Assembly (NCBI GenBank): GCA_900319245.1
Contig: ONNQ01000010.1
Coordinates: 1 to 64,000, forward strand
Direction of reading: 5' to 3'
DNA from: an uncultured Lachnospiraceae bacterium
GTDB taxonomy: Bacteria; Bacillota; Clostridia; Lachnospirales; Lachnospiraceae
Length of the DNA: 64,000 bases
The notes under the pieces are model-generated. The model was not told the DNA's origin. It did no database searches and saw nothing but the letters and a program-made list of their open reading frames with translations. Shown here piece by piece: positions 56,906 through 64,000 of the stretch. A program made the position numbers and the translations under genes. Each line of letters opens with the position of its first letter. Position 1 is the stretch's first letter.

Positions 56906-57571
56906 ATGAACAACATAGAAAGACGCGAAAACGGAATGCTATATATCTCGGACGACGCAGTGATGGCCGAGCAGAAAATTGTTCGCAAGCTTGTGCAGGA
57001 ATTCAATACAATGGATCGGTCAGATTTTGATGGGCTGGCCGCTCAGATCAAGAAGATTCTCGGCAAGTCCGAAAACGCTTTTATCAATCCGCCTTTCTAT
57101 TGCGACTATGGCAAAAACATTGAACTGGGTAAGAACTTCTTTGGCAACTACAATCTGACAATCTTGGATACTGGCAAGGTCAGGATTGGCGACAACTGCC
57201 AGTGCGCGCCCAATGTGTCCATTTATACTGCAGGACATCCGGTACACCCCGCGACCCGCAACACACTGTATGAATATGGAATCGACGTCACGATTGGCGA
57301 CAATGTCTGGATTGGCGGCAATGTCGTCATCTGCCCCGGCGTTACCATCGGCGACAACGTTGTGATCGGCGCCGGAAGTGTTGTGACCAAGGACATTCCT
57401 GCATGGAGTGTCGCCGCCGGCAACCCTTGTAAGGTCATCCGCAAGATCACCGAGGCCGACCGCTACACATACTATAAGGGCGTTTCCGCGGACGATGAGG
57501 CTGTCGCGGACATGCAGCGCATGTGGGCCGAGAACACGGATCCGGTGAAATTCCCCACGGCAGACGAGTGA
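56906..57571 (+). CDS. Sugar O-acetyltransferase (maltose/galactoside acetyltransferase family)
   Basis: Transfers acetyl from acetyl-CoA to a sugar hydroxyl. The 221-residue left-handed beta-helix enzyme has an N-terminal Mac domain (residues 1-55), repeated hexapeptides (ITLGDNVWIGGNVVICPGVTIGDN-like run near 130-150), and the catalytic His in TAGHPVHPATRN near residue 110. AGGAGG lies 6 bp before the ATG. It is somewhat longer than LacA, with a C-terminal extension. The acceptor sugar is uncertain; it may detoxify non-metabolised sugars. Confidence 0.92.
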   Translation: MNNIERRENGMLYISDDAVMAEQKIVRKLVQEFNTMDRSDFDGLAAQIKKILGKSENAFINPPFYCDYGKNIELGKNFFGNYNLTILDTGKVRIGDNCQCAPNVSIYTAGHPVHPATRNTLYEYGIDVTIGDNVWIGGNVVICPGVTIGDNVVIGAGSVVTKDIPAWSVAAGNPCKVIRKITEADRYTYYKGVSADDEAVADMQRMWAENTDPVKFPTADE

Positions 57572-57720
57572 TACTCAGGTCAAAATACGAAAAGACAATT
57601 CAGTCATGACTCATATTCATAGGGCTCATGACTTGCATATGCTATGTTACACGGCTGGACAAACATATCCATATAAAAAACAGATCGCAACCAAATCAAA
57701 TATTGTTTTTACAGCAAGTA

Positions 57721-57769
57721 AAAGGGGTGTTAGACTGGGTTAGAAATGATAGCCCGGTCACACCCCTTT
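57721..57769. promoter_or_regulatory. Long hairpin between acetyltransferase and DMT transporter genes
   Basis: AAAGGGGTG (57721-57729) pairs with CACCCCTTT (57761-57769). Inside it GACTGGG pairs with CCCGGTC through one wobble, with a small one-sided bulge. There is no long T-run on the plus strand, so it is not a standard terminator there. On the minus strand only TTTT follows. It may end the acetyltransferase transcript weakly or be a leader structure of the next gene. Confidence 0.5.
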
Positions 57770-57809
57770 CACAGCGTTTGTGAACAATACAAATATATCA
57801 AGTGAATCG

Positions 57810-58685
57810 ATGAATACAACATCCAAACTCTTCTCCAACACCCGCACGCTAGGCACCGCCTGCATGCTGGCCGCCTCCCTCTGCTTCTCGACGGGAGGCC
57901 TTCTCATGAAGCTGATTCCCTGGAATCCGCTCGCCATCAACGGCGCGCGCAATCTGATCGCCTGCTTGGTGATCGGCCTCTACATTCTTGTGACCCATCA
58001 CAAGATCAAATTTAATTTCACTGTGCTAGTCGGCGCGATCTCCATGGCCGGCGTGACGACGCTCTACTCGATTGCCAACAAACTGACTACCGCGGGCAAC
58101 ACGATCATTTTGCAGTACACTGCGCCGATTTGGATCGTGATCCTGATGTTTCTGATTTTTGGCCAAAAACCAGATAGAACCGCCCTAATTTCCATCCTGA
58201 TCGTATTCGTCGGCATCCTCTGCTTTTTCTTTGAGGGACTGTCGACCGGTAAGTGGCTGGGCGACGCGTTGGCGCTCCTGTCCGGCATCTTCTACGCAGG
58301 CGTGTTCATGCTCAACAACTTCGAAAAGGGAGACGCGCTCTCGTCCGTCTTCTTCGGACAGCTGGCATGCGGCGTGTTCCTCTCACCGTTTGTGTTGCAA
58401 GAGACCAACTTCACCCCGCCGGTCCTCCTCGCCGTCTTCCTGCTCGGCGCAGTCCAAGTGGGCCTGGCCTACGTCTTCTTCACGACGGGAACCAAGTACA
58501 CGGATCCGGTCACGGCCTCCATCATCAACGCGCTGGAGCCCATCCTCAATCCAGTGCTGGTCGCGGTCTTCTATGGCGAGCTGCTCGGCAAGTGGTCGCT
58601 GGTCGGCGCGGCAATCGTCATTTGCGGGATCCTGTTCTATAACTTGGCGTCCATCTATACGGATCGCAGGCAGGCACAAGTGTAA
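57810..58685 (+). CDS. DMT superfamily transporter, EamA family
   Basis: A ten-helix small-molecule transporter. I start it at the ATG at 57810, giving 291 residues; an in-frame GTG at 57780 is an alternative and neither has a strong ribosome site. Two EamA repeats are clear: MLAASLCFSTGGLLMKLIPWNPLAINGARNLIA and later LSGIFYAGVFMLNNFEKGD, with TNFTPP and SIINALEPILNPVLVAVFYGE carrying the conserved Glu-Pro. It is a different subtype from the one at 43.7 kb. The substrate is unknown. Confidence 0.87.
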   Translation: MNTTSKLFSNTRTLGTACMLAASLCFSTGGLLMKLIPWNPLAINGARNLIACLVIGLYILVTHHKIKFNFTVLVGAISMAGVTTLYSIANKLTTAGNTIILQYTAPIWIVILMFLIFGQKPDRTALISILIVFVGILCFFFEGLSTGKWLGDALALLSGIFYAGVFMLNNFEKGDALSSVFFGQLACGVFLSPFVLQETNFTPPVLLAVFLLGAVQVGLAYVFFTTGTKYTDPVTASIINALEPILNPVLVAVFYGELLGKWSLVGAAIVICGILFYNLASIYTDRRQAQV

Positions 58686-58770
58686 CCGTTTTTGACATGC
58701 GTGCTGTATGTGACCAACATTCGCTTTTAACTGGCGCAGAGAGATTTCCATTGTAATTACAAATATAAAT

Positions 58771-58808
58771 ACCGGACAAACGAGCAATCACACTCGCCTG
58801 TCCGGTTT
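58771..58808 (+). terminator. Terminator of the DMT transporter gene
   Basis: ACCGGACA (58771-58778) pairs with TGTCCGGT (58799-58806), with an inner CGAG/CTCG pair, followed by TTTTCATTTTTT. It also sits just after the convergent hydrolase gene's stop and may serve both. Confidence 0.82.
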
Positions 58809-58815
58809 TCATTTT

Positions 58816-59505
58816 TTATAGAAACTTTTTTACAGTCCGCATCACTTTTCGGATCGTCTTAATATCTTTCATCGCCTTCCCGCACTCCAGCGAGTGATTC
58901 GCGTCCTTGGTCAAGTACAACGGCACGCCCTTTTCCTCGCAGATTCGGACGATCTCCTCGGTCACCGCCCACGGATCGCCGGTTCCGTGGAAAGCGATCG
59001 CGCTGGATTTGCCCACGTCGCTCGTCTCAGCCGCGTCGACTGCATCCGTCTCACCGGCCGCCCCAGCCGATTTGCCCGCATCAATCGCCTCAGCCGCGCT
59101 GACCACACTAGCCGCGCCGGCTGCACCAGAAACGCCAGCTGCGCCGTCCCCCACCGGGAACCGAAATGTCTCGACAAGCGGCGTGTAGAGAACCTGCCGC
59201 ACATTGATTCCGTGCTCCGACGCATAGGACAGCGCGACGACCGTTCCGACGCTCTTGGAGAAGAACACGATCTCATCATAATCGCTCCACGCCACGTCCT
59301 TTAAGATGTCCTCCGACTGCTCTCTCGCGCTGACAAAACACTGATACATCTTGGCCGCATCACCCTTCACATTGGGCGGGAAGTTGCCATAGGGCACCCG
59401 CACGACTTCGAATCCCTTCTCCGCAGCGAGCTTCGCGCTGTAATACAAAAGCGGCTTGTCACATGTATAGCCGATGCCGGGAAATAATACTGCAATCTTA
59501 CTCAT
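58816..59505 (-). CDS. Alpha/beta-hydrolase-like protein with Ala-rich insert
   Basis: A 229-residue protein. The N-terminal VLFPGIGYTCDKPLLYYSAKLAAEKGF, the nucleophile-elbow-like FFSKSVGTVVALSYA (Ser in KSVG), and AFHGTGDPWA followed later by DANHSLE give the order Ser-Asp-His of an alpha/beta hydrolase. An insert of about 50 residues rich in Ala, Gly and Ser (about 120-170) separates the core from the Asp motif and looks like repeat expansion. The substrate is unknown. It is a single gene with its own start region. Confidence 0.7.
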   Translation of the reverse strand: MSKIAVLFPGIGYTCDKPLLYYSAKLAAEKGFEVVRVPYGNFPPNVKGDAAKMYQCFVSAREQSEDILKDVAWSDYDEIVFFSKSVGTVVALSYASEHGINVRQVLYTPLVETFRFPVGDGAAGVSGAAGAASVVSAAEAIDAGKSAGAAGETDAVDAAETSDVGKSSAIAFHGTGDPWAVTEEIVRICEEKGVPLYLTKDANHSLECGKAMKDIKTIRKVMRTVKKFL

Positions 59506-59654
59506 TCGATTTCCTCACTATTCTTGATCTTATAAAATGAAAAGGCTGGTTTTAACTTCCCCGCCTTTTCAATAATTCTCTTATGAATGTGAGTATAACA
59601 TCTAATCAAGGCTTGTGCACTTGTCGGCCGCCTGTTTCGCAACCTGAATGCAGC

Positions 59655-60863
59655 TTACGCCTCCGTCGGCCGGCCGTATCTGGCTTCGATGAATTTTTTG
59701 ACAGCGCCTGCGAGGATCCAGAGGATCCAGGAGATGGCCCAGGTACCTGTCAGGAAGCTGAAGCCCAGATAGACGCAGGTCACAAGCGGCCAAAACACAG
59801 CCATGATGGACTGCAGGTTGCGGTCTCTGTAAGTGTACTTGTACGTGTCTTCCTTCTCGACGTGAATGAATCTCTTCCTGCCTTCGGCGGCTCTGGCCGC
59901 TCGCTCTTCAGCCTGTGCCACGCGTTTGTAGTGCGACTTTCTGAAGATCTTGAGGGCGAGCATTGCGACACCGGCTCCGACAAAGAAGAAGAACAGAGCG
60001 GCTCCAAAGCCGGACTGGAAAAGGACAATGGGCACCGGGCTGAGCATGCAGAGCACGATTCCGGTGACCTTCTGTCTCGCGCCTTCTTCCTCGGACTGCT
60101 TGCGCTGATCTTCGAAGATCTCCCTCGCCTCCTCATCAAGGACACAAGGCTGCGCTTTGAGGAACTTCCACGGCTTCATGAGAGAGCCAGAGATCAGGAA
60201 GCAGGCAACTGCCGCTGCAATGCAGACAAAGAACATCGCGACCCCGAAGGAGGAAAGGAAATCTACAAACCAGCCATAGCCCATATCACCCAGCCATATC
60301 GCACTGGCCGGAGAGATTATGCACAACAGTACGCCAAAAGCTCGCAGTAATGTGGAAGAATTCCCTGTCCCCAGGTACTCGCAAATCTCATCCGCAGTGA
60401 TGATCCGGCGCTCCTGCGCATAAGTGCGCTTAGCCGAAGACCGCGTTCTCTTCGTATATGCCCGCTCGTCCGAAGACCGCTCTCTCTTCGTATATGCCCG
60501 CTCGTCCGAAGCCCGCTCTCTTCGTGCGCCTGCATAGGCGTATGTCTTCCGCTCTGCAGATTCCCGCACAAACTCTGCCGCTCTCTCCCGGCTTTGTGCT
60601 TGTGCACCGTTTCCGCTCACGTTCGCCTGCGCACCGTTTCGGTTCAGGCAGTCTTCGATGCCCAGATCCTGCGCCAGTTCCTCGAGATTTCCGAATTCAG
60701 CGATTACTGTTCCGATTGCCTCGTTCTCACTGCGGCCTTCCTCGATCAACTCCGTATATTTGTCCTCCATCATGGCCGCAAGCTCTTCATACGCTCTGCG
60801 CACCTCCGGCGTGTCAGGAAGACCTGCAAACATCGCATTCAGATAATTTCTGATCGTTTCCAT
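59655..60863 (-). CDS. HAAS/DUF1700-type membrane protein, PadR partner
   Basis: A 402-residue protein. The first 75 residues are a helical HAAS/permease-prefix domain (YLNAMFAGLPDTPEVRRAYEELAAMMEDKYTEL, then GNLEELAQDLG). A basic linker (about 80-150) contains three copies of a 12-residue unit RERSSDERAYTK. After it come about six membrane helices (from residue 175). Such proteins usually follow a PadR regulator and are thought to be controlled by it; here the PadR gene ends 19 bp upstream. The function of the membrane part is not known. Confidence 0.75.
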   Translation of the reverse strand: METIRNYLNAMFAGLPDTPEVRRAYEELAAMMEDKYTELIEEGRSENEAIGTVIAEFGNLEELAQDLGIEDCLNRNGAQANVSGNGAQAQSRERAAEFVRESAERKTYAYAGARRERASDERAYTKRERSSDERAYTKRTRSSAKRTYAQERRIITADEICEYLGTGNSSTLLRAFGVLLCIISPASAIWLGDMGYGWFVDFLSSFGVAMFFVCIAAAVACFLISGSLMKPWKFLKAQPCVLDEEAREIFEDQRKQSEEEGARQKVTGIVLCMLSPVPIVLFQSGFGAALFFFFVGAGVAMLALKIFRKSHYKRVAQAEERAARAAEGRKRFIHVEKEDTYKYTYRDRNLQSIMAVFWPLVTCVYLGFSFLTGTWAISWILWILAGAVKKFIEARYGRPTEA

Positions 60864-60882
60864 GACGTCTCCTTTCTCTATA

Positions 60883-61242
60883 TCACTGCCTTCCGGGCAG
60901 CGAGCGAACTCCCGTCGGGGAGATAAAGTGCTCGATCACTTCTTTGGTGAGATTCCACTCTGCACACTTCTCTCTGTAGTACTCCCTGCCCGCATCCGTA
61001 ATGCTGTAATAGGTGCGGCGCTTGCCGTTCTCTGCGTTCTGGGAAAATGAGGTGATATACCCATTCTTCTCCATGCGCGTAAATGCCGAATACAGGGTCG
61101 TCTCCTTGATCACATACTTCTCGCCCGAAATCGTGCGGATCATTCTGGAAATCTCATATCCGTAAGAAGGTCTGTCCAAGAGAAGGTACAGAATGATCGT
61201 GTCATTGTATCCGCGGATCACATCGCTGCTGATCGTGGTCAT
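60883..61242 (-). CDS. PadR family transcriptional regulator
   Basis: A 119-residue winged-helix repressor, from an ATG with AGGAGG just upstream. The PadR fold reads MIRTISGEKYVIKETTLYSAFTRMEKNGYITSF with the wing NAENGKRRTYYSITDAGREYYREK. PadR proteins respond to small molecules and usually repress their own operon. The upstream region carries a good promoter with tandem direct repeats that could be its operator, and the HAAS-type membrane protein gene is in the same transcript. Confidence 0.92.
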   Translation of the reverse strand: MTTISSDVIRGYNDTIILYLLLDRPSYGYEISRMIRTISGEKYVIKETTLYSAFTRMEKNGYITSFSQNAENGKRRTYYSITDAGREYYREKCAEWNLTKEVIEHFISPTGVRSLPGRQ

Positions 61243-61330
61243 GTGCCTTCCTCCTTTCTCGTACCTGCTTCCAGTTTCGTTAATACATTCCGTTTCATCG
61301 TTGCATTCCATTCTCCAAATACATTGTCAG

Positions 61331-61398
61331 TCGTTGCAACGACTGTCGTAGTATACCTGTCGTAGTAAGAATATAGCACACTCCAAATGCTTTGTAAA
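61331..61398 (-). promoter_or_regulatory. Promoter and probable operator of the padR operon
   Basis: On the minus strand TTTACA (61393-61398) and TATATT (61370-61375) are 17 bp apart. Right after the -10 come two direct copies of CTGTCGTAGTA (plus-strand coordinates 61343-61353 and 61357-61367) and the palindrome TCGTTGCAACGA (61331-61342). Their location over the start site fits autorepression by PadR; that is inference. Confidence 0.6.
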
Positions 61399-61446
61399 CA
61401 CCCGGCTCAAATAATTGACCTCTCGTATTCATCCTATCGAGTAACG

Positions 61447-61490
61447 TAAAAAGGCACAGAAATCATCTATGAAGATGACTTCTGTGCCTT
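61447..61490 (-). terminator. Terminator of the YbaK-like gene
   Basis: AAGGCACAGAA (61451-61461) pairs with TTCTGTGCCTT (61480-61490), and TCATC/GATGA extends the stem inward. On the minus strand it is followed by TTTTT. It lies 24 bp after the stop of the YbaK-like gene. Confidence 0.88.
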
Positions 61491-61513
61491 ACGTACATTG
61501 AAACGTTTTCTGT

Positions 61514-62062
61514 TCAATACCCCACCAGCTGTACAGTCGTATAGGTGACGTTCATGGCCGGCAATATCCGGTCAAAGAGGTCGCGCGTCGAGAAGCGGAT
61601 CGAACTCGTGTTGACGCAGGGGTGGCAGCCGAACTGCGCCTCCTCCAGCAAGTCCTCATCGATGAGCAGCCGCACCTTGTGGTCGTGGTCATTCATGAGG
61701 CCCAGCACCGATACGCTGCCAGGGAGCAGGTCCAGATACTTCTCCATATATTCCGGCTCGCCAAAAGACAGCCTGCTGATACCCAACTGCCCCGACAGCT
61801 CCTTAGTCTTGAATGGCTTGTCGCCGGGCATGATCAAGAGATAGAAATTGGTCTTCTGCCGATTGCACAGAAACAGGTTCTTGCAGATCCTCACATTCAG
61901 AATGGCGTCAATCTTCTCACAGGCCTCCATCGTCGTGGCTGGCTCGTCAAAGTGATCCGTGCGCACAAAGTCAACACCAAGCTTGTCCAACAGCTTGTAG
62001 GATCTGATCTCTCTGTCCTGTCTGCCTTCCATGTTGTCAGGCGACCCGTGATATAGTTCCAT
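61514..62062 (-). CDS. YbaK/ProX-type aminoacyl-tRNA deacylase
   Basis: A 182-residue single-domain protein of the family that hydrolyses mischarged tRNAs (such as Ala- or Cys-tRNA-Pro) in trans. Recognisable parts are the N-terminal LLDKLGVDFVRTDHFDEPATTMEACEKI, the CRNLFLCNRQKTNFYLLIMPGDKPFKTKEL-like block with the conserved Lys, and a C-terminal GCHPCVNTSSIRFSTRDLF, the GxxP-type motif. It resembles ProXp-ala/PrdX proteins most. Which tRNA it edits cannot be told from sequence. Confidence 0.88.
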   Translation of the reverse strand: MELYHGSPDNMEGRQDREIRSYKLLDKLGVDFVRTDHFDEPATTMEACEKIDAILNVRICKNLFLCNRQKTNFYLLIMPGDKPFKTKELSGQLGISRLSFGEPEYMEKYLDLLPGSVSVLGLMNDHDHKVRLLIDEDLLEEAQFGCHPCVNTSSIRFSTRDLFDRILPAMNVTYTTVQLVGY

Positions 62063-62109
62063 TTGTTTTGCCTCTTTCCATGTGAGTCAGCGGACCTGTT
62101 CTCTTTGAC

Positions 62110-62796
62110 TCACCACTCAAACGTCAACTGCTCATACGGCCGTTCCGCCTGCAGCATCGGCAGCTCCTTGACAAGAAGGCGCTCCGCCTCCGCGCGCTCG
62201 CTGACCCAGGGTGTCACTTCTTCTCTTGTGAGGATCAGCGGCATCCTGTCGTGGACCGGTGCCATGGACGCATTGGCTTCTCTGGTCAGGATCACGAATC
62301 GCTGTTCCGGTCCGTATGGCCTCCAGATTCCCGCCAAATACAAGATTGGCTTGCCGGGGACCGTGAATGTGACCTTTTCTTTGCTCTTATCCCACTCATA
62401 AAAGCCTGCTGCCGGCAACACACATCGTCCCTGCTCGAAGCTTCCCCTGAAGGTCGGTCTGTCCATGACACTCTCCGCTCTCGCATTGATCAGCAACTTC
62501 CCCTTCTCAAAACCCGGAAATCCCCACTGCAAAACCTGCACCGCAAGAGGTGTTCGGGACGCGCCGTTTTCGCGATTTCCCTGTCTCACTGGATTGCTAT
62601 CGGCATAGCCTGCAGAACTGCCAGCGTTCCCGCCCGTCAGCGCCAGCGCCTTCATAGCCGGTGTGTAGTCTCCAACGCGTTGAACAGCCATCTTCCCAGG
62701 TGCATCCGCCTGTCGCAGGATCTGCCCAACGAGCTCAGGAAAATCTTCTTCCAGTGCGTCTTCCGCATCATGGGTCCAGAAATATCGGCCGCACAT
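62110..62796 (-). CDS. SOS response-associated peptidase-like protein (SRAP/HMCES family)
   Basis: Forms a covalent thiazolidine cross-link with abasic sites in single-stranded DNA, shielding them. Starting at the ATG at 62796 gives 228 residues, so Cys2 of MCGRYFW becomes the N-terminal nucleophile after Met removal. The family motifs NARAESV, RCVLPAAGFYEWDKSK (active-site Glu) and MAPVHDRMPLIL (active-site His) are all present. A poorly conserved insert lies near residues 60-85. It lies just downstream of the purine nucleoside phosphorylase gene. Confidence 0.93.
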   Translation of the reverse strand: MCGRYFWTHDAEDALEEDFPELVGQILRQADAPGKMAVQRVGDYTPAMKALALTGGNAGSSAGYADSNPVRQGNRENGASRTPLAVQVLQWGFPGFEKGKLLINARAESVMDRPTFRGSFEQGRCVLPAAGFYEWDKSKEKVTFTVPGKPILYLAGIWRPYGPEQRFVILTREANASMAPVHDRMPLILTREEVTPWVSERAEAERLLVKELPMLQAERPYEQLTFEW

Positions 62797-62807
62797 ATAA
62801 ATCACCT

Positions 62808-63632
62808 CTAAAACTGCTTCACAACTTCCTTCACCAGCTTCTGCAGCTGTTTGCCCGCGCGGTTGGCCACCTTCTGGATCTCCTCGTGGGAGGTCTCGAA
62901 GGTCGTGTTGACAATCGCCATATCCGTGATGCAGGTGATGCCGAGCACTCTCATGCCCATGTGGCAGAGCGCCACGCCTTCACAACCGGTGCTCATGCCA
63001 ACCGCATCTGCGCCGAGCATTGCATACATCTTGACTTCGTTGGGCGTCTCGTACGCCGGACCGGTGATCTGCAGATAAACGCCGTCTGCGAGCTCGATGC
63101 CCAAATCGTCCGCTGCTTTGTGCAGGAGTGCCTGCAGTTCTTTGTCATAAATGGCGCTGACATCCGGGAAGCGGACGCCGAGCTTGCTGTCGTTGGGTCC
63201 GACGAGTGGAGAGGGGACGAAGGCAGTGTTTTGATCCGTAATGCACATCAGTGTGCCCGGATGGAAACTGGTGTTGAGTCCGCCCGCCGCGTTGGTCAGG
63301 ATGATTGCCTCCACGCCCATGAGCGCCATGACGCGGACCGGCAGGACAACCTTCTGTATAGGATAGCCTTCGTAATAGTGCACGCGTCCGTTCATGAGGA
63401 CAACCGGCACCTTATCGATGTACCCAAATATATACTCGCCCTTGTGCCCCTCCACAGTGGACTGCGGGAATCCATCGAGTTCAGAACAGGGAATCCGTGT
63501 CACCACTTCGATGTCGTCGGCGAGTCCGCCCAGACCGGATCCGAGCACAATTCCAATTCTCGGCTTGAAATCTGTGCGCGCACGCACCGCCTGTAATGCC
63601 AGATCATAATCCGCCATTTTCTTGTCACCCAT
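62808..63632 (-). CDS. punA: Purine nucleoside phosphorylase with Asn-to-Asp change in the base site
   Basis: Cleaves purine (deoxy)nucleosides with phosphate to the base and ribose 1-phosphate. At 274 residues it is a trimeric class I type, with phosphate loop GSGLGGLAD, His63 in EGHKG, NGRVHYYEGY, ITNAAGGLN, and the substrate block GPAYETPNEV (Glu near 195). The base-contact segment reads CITDMA, with Asp237 where 6-oxopurine enzymes have Asn (ITNxA). In human PNP the equivalent Asn-to-Asp change favours 6-aminopurines such as adenosine. The start at 63632 has GGGGG 8 bp upstream. mazG follows upstream on the same strand. Confidence 0.9.
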   Translation of the reverse strand: MGDKKMADYDLALQAVRARTDFKPRIGIVLGSGLGGLADDIEVVTRIPCSELDGFPQSTVEGHKGEYIFGYIDKVPVVLMNGRVHYYEGYPIQKVVLPVRVMALMGVEAIILTNAAGGLNTSFHPGTLMCITDQNTAFVPSPLVGPNDSKLGVRFPDVSAIYDKELQALLHKAADDLGIELADGVYLQITGPAYETPNEVKMYAMLGADAVGMSTGCEGVALCHMGMRVLGITCITDMAIVNTTFETSHEEIQKVANRAGKQLQKLVKEVVKQF

Positions 63633-63672
63633 AGTTTTACCCCCTTTTCCACTTTTTGTAGGCGAGATGCGC

Positions 63673-64000
63673 TTATCTGAATCCTTTACGTCTCTCCGCC
63701 ACGTCGATCAGTTCCTTTGCTTCCTCCATAGCTGCTGCCAGATAGGGTTCCTGCCACTCGCGGCCCTTCTTCTCCGCTTTCTTGATCTCCTCCCAGGCTG
63801 CGTCCTTCTCCGCGTCAGACGCATACCGCGCGTCACCAAACACATGCGGATGCCGTCTCACCATCTTGTCGGCCGCCGTCCGCGCCACATCTTCCAGCGT
63901 GAACAGCCCCTCCTCCTCGGCAAGGCTTGCATGAAAAAGGACCTGGAAGAGCAGGTCGCCCAGCTCCTCCCGGAGATTTTCGGCATTCCCCGTCTCTGCC
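63673..64000 (-). CDS. mazG: Nucleoside triphosphate pyrophosphohydrolase MazG, C-terminal part (cut by window edge)
   Basis: The minus strand from 64000 to 63673 reads through without a stop. It encodes the MazG C-terminal domain: NLREELGDLLFQVLFHASL (the EELGD metal-binding motif), then EDVARTAADKMVRRHPHVFGD, and a helical end with EWEEIKKAEKKGREWQ-like residues. The start lies outside the window. MazG hydrolyses nucleoside triphosphates and, in some bacteria, lowers ppGpp or removes damaged nucleotides. It lies 40 bp upstream of punA on the same strand. Confidence 0.88.
   Translation of the reverse strand, partial: AETGNAENLREELGDLLFQVLFHASLAEEEGLFTLEDVARTAADKMVRRHPHVFGDARYASDAEKDAAWEEIKKAEKKGREWQEPYLAAAMEEAKELIDVAERRKGFR

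Overview
The window looks like chromosomal DNA of a Clostridia species, most likely a member of the Lachnospiraceae. The pointers are the dnaX-ebfC-recR block, a class II CRISPR locus with csn2, DUF2325/DUF3793-type genes, a KtrAB potassium system, and strong AGGAGG-type ribosome binding sites. Most of the window is GC-rich. The CRISPR-cas block (about 47.4-56.3 kb) and the repeat-flanked nuclease gene (about 13.3-15.2 kb) are visibly AT-richer, which suggests acquisition. The taxonomic call is inference from gene content, not from a marker gene.

Layout. 0-0.5 kb: a consensus minus-strand promoter with an A-rich upstream element, firing out of the left edge (possibly an rRNA operon). 0.5-7.5 kb, minus strand: tRNA-Ser(CGA), a phosphofructokinase, dnaX, ebfC, recR, galM, a beta-propeller-like membrane protein and a CvpA-like protein. 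7.6-10 kb: an ABC exporter pair. 10-11.4 kb: wreckage of a metal P-type ATPase and a DUF3793 gene beside an intact DUF2325 gene. 11.7-13.2 kb: a two-domain PPK2 polyphosphate phosphotransferase. 13.3-15.2 kb: a PD-(D/E)XK-like nuclease gene between two roughly 400-bp direct repeats packed with GCATC/GATGC motifs. 15.4-23 kb: an oligopeptide ABC transporter operon whose binding-protein gene carries a frameshift. 24-29.2 kb: a lipoprotein, then KtrB-KtrA with a shortened KdpD-like kinase and a KdpE-like regulator. 29.3-35.5 kb: an NSS symporter, a CydCD-like heterodimeric ABC exporter with a repetitive C-terminal tail, and NAD synthetase. 35.7-47.3 kb: a glycosyltransferase, an 1823-residue DUF4132-type protein with a small partner, a DMT transporter, a C69 dipeptidase and a PHP phosphatase. 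47.4-56.3 kb: a complete type II-A CRISPR-Cas system. 56.6-64 kb: an acetyltransferase, a DMT transporter, a hydrolase-like protein, a PadR regulator with its membrane partner, a YbaK-like deacylase, an SRAP protein, purine nucleoside phosphorylase, and a mazG gene cut by the right edge.

The CRISPR locus can be read end to end. The order is cas9-cas1-cas2-csn2 (each pair overlapping by 4 nt), a 68-bp leader ending in ATTTGAG, then 41 repeats. A tracrRNA gene with its own promoter and terminator lies divergently upstream of cas9. The array has two shortened repeats, both next to copies of the same spacer. The less familiar signals are the nuclease between GCATC/GATGC arrays, where inverted motif pairs recur at 31-32 bp, and the DUF4132 two-gene unit.
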